NCBI GenBank assembly: GCA_947683625.1
Contig: CANTUR010000943.1
Coordinates: 1,897,501 to 1,961,500, forward strand
Source of the DNA: Mallotus nudiflorus
Taxonomy: Eukaryota; Streptophyta; Magnoliopsida; Malpighiales; Euphorbiaceae
Length of the DNA: 64,000 bases
Direction of reading: 5' to 3'
The notes under the pieces were generated by a model. That model was given only the letters and a program-made list of their open reading frames with translations. It was not told the origin of the DNA and did not search any database. How positions within the stretch are numbered: position 1 is the stretch's first letter; the number at the start of each line of letters is the position of its first letter. Below are positions 59,801 to 64,000 of the stretch, piece by piece. The position numbers and the translations under genes were made by a program.

Positions 59801-60120
59801 TTAGAGTAATATTAATTAAACCCTAATTAAATAAATAAGTACACATATATACGTTATTTAGTATTTTAAAAATATATATGAGTTCATGCAATTCCGTAAA
59901 TCTATTTAAAATAATTAATAGTAAATTATTTACGTAAAAATTTTTCCGAAAATACAAATTCCGGGAAAATTTTACGTAAAACACTTAAAATAATACACAA
60001 TAATTAAAATAGATTTTAAATGCATATTAACTCGTAAAATATCATAATATATATAAAAAAATTATTAACACTGCATATCCCGATGAAATATTAAAACATT
60101 TAAAAATACGGGATATTACA
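56861..60120 (-). mobile_element. Ty3/gypsy LTR between two coding remnants
   Basis: In element orientation it starts TGTAATATCCCG and ends GGTCGTGATA, 3260 bp. The 5' side carries an integrase-chromodomain remnant and a polypurine tract (60122-60135), so it acts as a 3' LTR for that element. The 3' side carries gag-PR-RT. The 5' side of gag, next to the LTR, has only a degraded primer-like sequence (GGTACTTAGG). Internally it shows the GC-rich island (59344-59600), donor- and acceptor-like sites at 59342, 58427 and 58170, and the hairpin at 58402-58420. Confidence 0.88.
57551..57665. repeat. Two-copy repeat in LTR
   Basis: Two copies of about 55 bp, with cores TGGCTGTGAGACACTAAGTC and TGGCCCCGAGACACTTGGTC, followed by AACC(A/G)AGCTCCAGCA. 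Same position as 3671-3780 and 14290-14505. Confidence 0.75.
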
Positions 60121-60121
60121 G

Positions 60122-60135
60122 TCTTCCCCCCTTAC
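60122..60135 (-). other. Polypurine tract
   Basis: Minus-strand GTAAGGGGGGAAGA immediately precedes the LTR start, the expected place for plus-strand priming. Confidence 0.75.
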
Positions 60136-60176
60136 AAGAATTCGTCCCCGAATTCCAGAAAGAAAAGATTACAAAA

Positions 60177-61847
60177 TCAAGAAGGGAAGAGATACGGGTA
60201 AGAAGCTCGCATCTCAACTTTAGTCTCCCACGTATGCTCGTCGATTCTGTTGCTACGCCACAGAACCTTGACCATCGGAATCTGCTTCAATCGCAACTGT
60301 CGAACTCAATAATCTACGATCGCCACAGGTTCTTCTACAAACGTCAAATCTTCACTCACTTCTACACTGTCGGGCTGCAATATGTGAGAAGGGTCTGAGA
60401 CGTACTTCCTCAACATCGAGATATGAAATACTGGATGCACCTGTGACATATTCGGAGGCAATTCCAACCGATATGCAACAGTGCCAACTCTCTCCAGAAT
60501 CTCAAACGGTCCGATATATCTCGGTGCTAACTTACCCTTCCTGCCAAATCTCATCACACCCTTTATTGGAGATACCTTCAGAAAAATAAAATCTCCAACC
60601 TGAAACTCCATATCTCCACTCCTAGGATTTGCATAACTCTTCTGCCTGCTAACTGTAGTCTCTAATCTGCGCTTGATCACGATGACTTTCTCTGCAGCAT
60701 CCTGAACCATCTCAGGTCCAGTCAAAGCTCTCTCATCAATCTCATCCCAACTCAACAGGGATCTACACTTCCTTCTATATAACGCCTCATATGGTGCCAT
60801 ACCAATACTGCTATGGTAGCTGTTATTATATGCAAACTCTACGAGTGGCAAATGATCATCCCAGCTACCTCCCAAATCCAAGACACATATCCTCAACATA
60901 TCTTCCAGTGTCTGGATCGTCCTCTCAGACTAACCATCTGTCTAAGGATGAAAAGCAGTACTGAAGTCCAACCTAGTGCCCATCGCTTCCTGCAACTTCT
61001 GCCAAAAATGAGAAGTAAACACTGAACCTCTATCTGACATAATGGACACAGGTACTCCATGAAGGCACATAATATGCTTCACATACAGCTTCGCCAATCT
61101 AGCAATAGAATAAGTGGCTTTCACAGGTAGGAAATGTGCAGACTTTGTCAACCTGTCTACAATCACCCAGATGGAATCGTATCCATCCTTAGAACGAGGC
61201 AAACCTACCATAAAATCCATAGCTATCCTTTCCTACTTCCACTTGGGAATAGGAAGAGGCTGAAGCTTCCTAGAAGGCTTCTGATGCTCAACTTTCACTT
61301 GCTGACACGTCAGACACTTAGCAACATAATCAGCGACATCCTTCTTCAATCCATCCCATCAGTATAAGTCTCTGATACTGTGGTACACCTTAGTGACACC
61401 TGGATGTACGCTATAAGCTGTAGAATGTGCTTCCTCTAGGATCTCTTCTCTCAAGTCATCCACATAAGGAACACACAATCTACCACTGATCCACAACACA
61501 CCATCATCATCGAGTGTGAAGTCAGTGAACTTCCCTGATCGAACATTCTTTGTAAGCTCTTCTAGAATAGGATCTCGACTCTGAGCTACTTTAATCCTAT
61601 CCCTTAGTACAGATTGCACCTTAAATTGAGCTAGCAGTCCACCTGATCTACTTATCTTCATCATCAAACCTTGATGAACCAACAGATGCAACTCTAGGAT
61701 CAACGGTCTCCTCTCAACACTGATGTGAGCAAGACTGCCTGAGGACTTCCTACTCAAGGCATCTGCTACCACATTAGCTTTACCCGGATGATATAGAATC
61801 TCACAGTCATAATCTTTCAACAATTCCAACCATCTTCTCTGCCTTAG
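60177..61847 (-). pseudogene. Chromovirus RNase H end, integrase and chromodomain
   Basis: The minus strand covers the end of RNase H (LLKDYDCEILYHPGKANVVA), the integrase zinc region (HPGVTKVYHSIRDLY and, further on, CLTCQQVKVEHQKPSRKLQP), the core (IWVIVDRLTKSAHFLPVKAT, MSDRGSVFTSHFW and a broken HP-TDG-SERT), a GPFEILERVGTVAYRLELPP region, HPVFHISMLRKY and a chromodomain-like tail ending YLFPS near 60177. A terminal chromodomain defines chromoviruses; the style suggests Tekay/Del. Five in-frame stops interrupt it, and the 5' side is cut at 61848 by another LTR. Confidence 0.88.
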
Positions 61848-64000
61848 TGTAATACCCCGTGTTTTTTTTAAAATATTTTTACACTGTACCGGGATATGCA
61901 GTGTTAATAATTTCTGTACATTATATGATATTTTTACGAGTTAATATGTATTTAAAACCTATTTTAATTACGGTGTATTATTTTCAGTGTTTTACGTAAA
62001 ATTTTCCCGAGACTTGCATTTTCGGGGAAATTTTCACGTAAACAATGTATTATTAATTATTTTAAATGTATTTACGGACTTGCATGAACTCATGCGTATT
62101 TTTAAATTATTAAATAAAGCCTGTGTGTGTATATTTATTTAATTAGGGTTTATTATTACCCTAATATTTTATTAAGTATTTATTTGTTTTATTGTTATTT
62201 AATTAATTTTATTTAGTATAAATTATTAAAATATTAAATTTTATGTGTGTGGTGTATATTTGATGTGTGTAATTTAATATTATTTTATTATATAGTGTAA
62301 AGTATATATATATACATATATACATTAATATTTGTCAAAAATCAAAAGAATTGGAAAATTACACATTTGCCCCCGAGTCTCCTTCTTCCTCCCGATTCTT
62401 CTCTTCGCTGTCCGGGCATCTGTCACGCCGTTTCTTCACCATGAGTGTGTCGTCCGGTGTGCCACCGTCTTCCCCGACCAATTTCGCCGCCTGAGCAGGC
62501 CGTTTCTGGCGCCTGGAAATCGATTTTGGCCGGAGAAGCCGAAAATCGATCCACCGTCGATCACGTCGATTTCGGCCACCGTTTTCGACACCGCTGGTCT
62601 CTTTCTTCTCCTTGAGCTCCGGTGAGTGTGATTCTAGCTTTGGTTTGAGCTAAAATGGTCTAGAATTGCTTAGGTTTCGATTTTGTCAATTTCGGCCTAT
62701 TAGGGTTTTTGATTTTTTTGAGCTTTGAATTGGATGATTCATGAAAAATCCCTTCACAAATGTTGATACTAGTAGCTTAATATACATGTATGAATTTTTG
62801 TAGAATTTTTGGAGATTGTTTAGATTTTTGGGTATTTTTGAATATTTTAATATTTTTTTTCTAATTTTTGGAAATTAATTATTTAAATTATGAAATTGGA
62901 GTTTATGGTTGAATTAGGTGTTGAAATGAATTATAGGAATTTAATTGGAATTTTTATGAATTTCTAAGTATTTATTTTGAATTATTGAAGTTTATGTGAT
63001 TTTGAGAAATTAGGGTTAATTGTGTTTTAAATTGAATTTAATTGGTTAATTGAGTTTAATTATTTATATTATTGATAAATATGTTGATAAAATTAATTTT
63101 GGATAATTGTATTATTTTTGGTGAATTTTTGAAGTAATTTAAGTATATTTATATATATAGGGGTATTTTGGTAATTTTACCCTAAATTGTCTAAAAATGT
63201 AATTTAATTGGTTTTAATATTTATTTAAGGTATAAAAATGATTTCTACAAAATATTTGGTATTTTTAACTAATCAAAACTATTTTTCGTGAATTAGTTTC
63301 AATTATATATATAATATACGGTTTTTCTAATAAAATGAGTTTTAATCGATTTTTACAGTGTTTTAAGGTTAATTATGTAATTTTTACCTATGAGATGTAT
63401 TACTATGTTGTGAGGATATTTTTGGTATATCTGGAATTATTCTATGTTTGTGGATCCCGGTCGGTGGACTGTAGTTTGGAGTCCGACCGTGGGATTTTGA
63501 TTGTGCCTTGTGTAGTTTTTCGAAGTGTATTTCTTTGCAGGGTCGGCTCTACTCTTTTGAGTAGAGAGATGTCCGTTTTACAGGGGAGGTTCTGTCGGAT
63601 TTTTGGTAGAATTCTCGTAAAACGTGATGTCCAGTCGAACCCTAATTTCTGATTCTGTGTTAAATACTCTAGATTGAATTCTAGGATTTCTGTTAGGGTT
63701 TATTCTGATGACGATTATTTATTTCTTGTTTAGTTGCGCCGAGACCGAGGGCTAGTGGACCAGGCCTGTCGGACCTGTCTCGTGGAGCGCATTAGGTGAG
63801 TTACTATACTATATATATGTACTTAGGATGCATGATTTAGAAATGCATGTTTTATGTTGATTAAATATGCATGAATAATTTGATTATTTCTTAAGTTTAC
63901 ATTAAGTATATTTTTGGTTTATTTTTGGTATATACTAAATTATATGCATATTTTGTGAATAAAATATATTTAAAATGTTTTTAAATATATTTCCAGCTTA
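61848..64000 (+). mobile_element. Ty3/gypsy LTR, 5' part, runs off window
   Basis: It starts TGTAATACCCCG and is collinear with the inverted LTR at 56861-60120. It is inserted in the RNase H region of the neighbouring element in the opposite orientation. It contains a TATA-like TA run (62303-62325), a GC-rich island (62380-62620), a donor-like GGTGAGTGTG (62621), an acceptor-like TTTGCAG (to 63540), the hairpin at 63547-63566 and a donor-like GGTGAGTTAC (63795). The frame at 62332-62625 falls in the island and probably does not encode protein. Confidence 0.88.

Noticed and set aside
62332..62625. 97-codon frame in the GC-rich island of the LTR
   Set aside because: Equivalent islands in the other LTR copies do not keep the same frame or residues, so it is more likely a leader exon than a protein gene.

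Overview
The window looks like repeat-rich nuclear DNA of a flowering plant, probably a eudicot. It is very AT-rich and gene-poor, with a single intact plant gene: an intronless UGT88-like UDP-glycosyltransferase (48015-49457, minus strand). The rest is nested plant transposons and their remains: Ty3/gypsy chromovirus and Tat-type elements, an Ale-like Ty1/copia element, L1-type LINEs, a PIF/Harbinger element, CACTA ends, Mutator-like foldbacks and many microsatellites. I found no rRNA, tRNA, CRISPR array or bacterial-style operon. The species cannot be named from this sequence.

Layout. 1-1527: 3' part of a plus-strand gypsy LTR. 2765-6963: CACTA ends around a 3.2 kb solo LTR (2965-6177, TSD AAAAT). 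8023-12591: CACTA-like MITE and a decayed copia element, minus strand. 13645-17688: a small 9-bp-TSD TIR element split by another solo LTR (13692-17206, TSD AAAAT). 17732-20500: tandem repeats, a 5' fragment of a UGT gene, a LINE 3' end and a copy of the DNA at 12651-13345. 21145-45207: a three-level nest. A LINE is split by a Harbinger-like element (21402-43350, TSD TAA), which carries a transposase remnant and a fragment of a DNA-repair nuclease gene, and is itself split by a 17.9 kb Tat-type retrotransposon (24817-42692). 46669-47797: MITE/foldback sequences. 48015-49457: the UGT gene. 50851-54437: two diverged tandem-repeat arrays, one split by a Mutator-like foldback. 54438-64000: a gypsy nest of gag-PR-RT remnant, LTR, integrase-chromodomain remnant and a further LTR running off the window.

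The Tat-type element is the most informative. Its minus strand carries gag, protease, RT, two RNase H domains and integrase. Between pol and the 3' LTR it carries two broken ORFs in the opposite orientation: one resembles the plant mobile domain, the other the DUF7745 'plant transposon protein' family. Minisatellites lie beside these ORFs and beside the 3' LTR.

The five copies of the 3.2-3.5 kb gypsy LTR share an unexpected internal architecture: a GC-rich island ending in a splice-donor-like site, then a block of about 255 bp bounded by acceptor- and donor-like sites, which starts with a small hairpin whose stem is kept by paired base changes. This suggests a spliced, structured leader RNA. 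It is inference from sequence alone. Motif and family names were recognised by eye; no database search was run.
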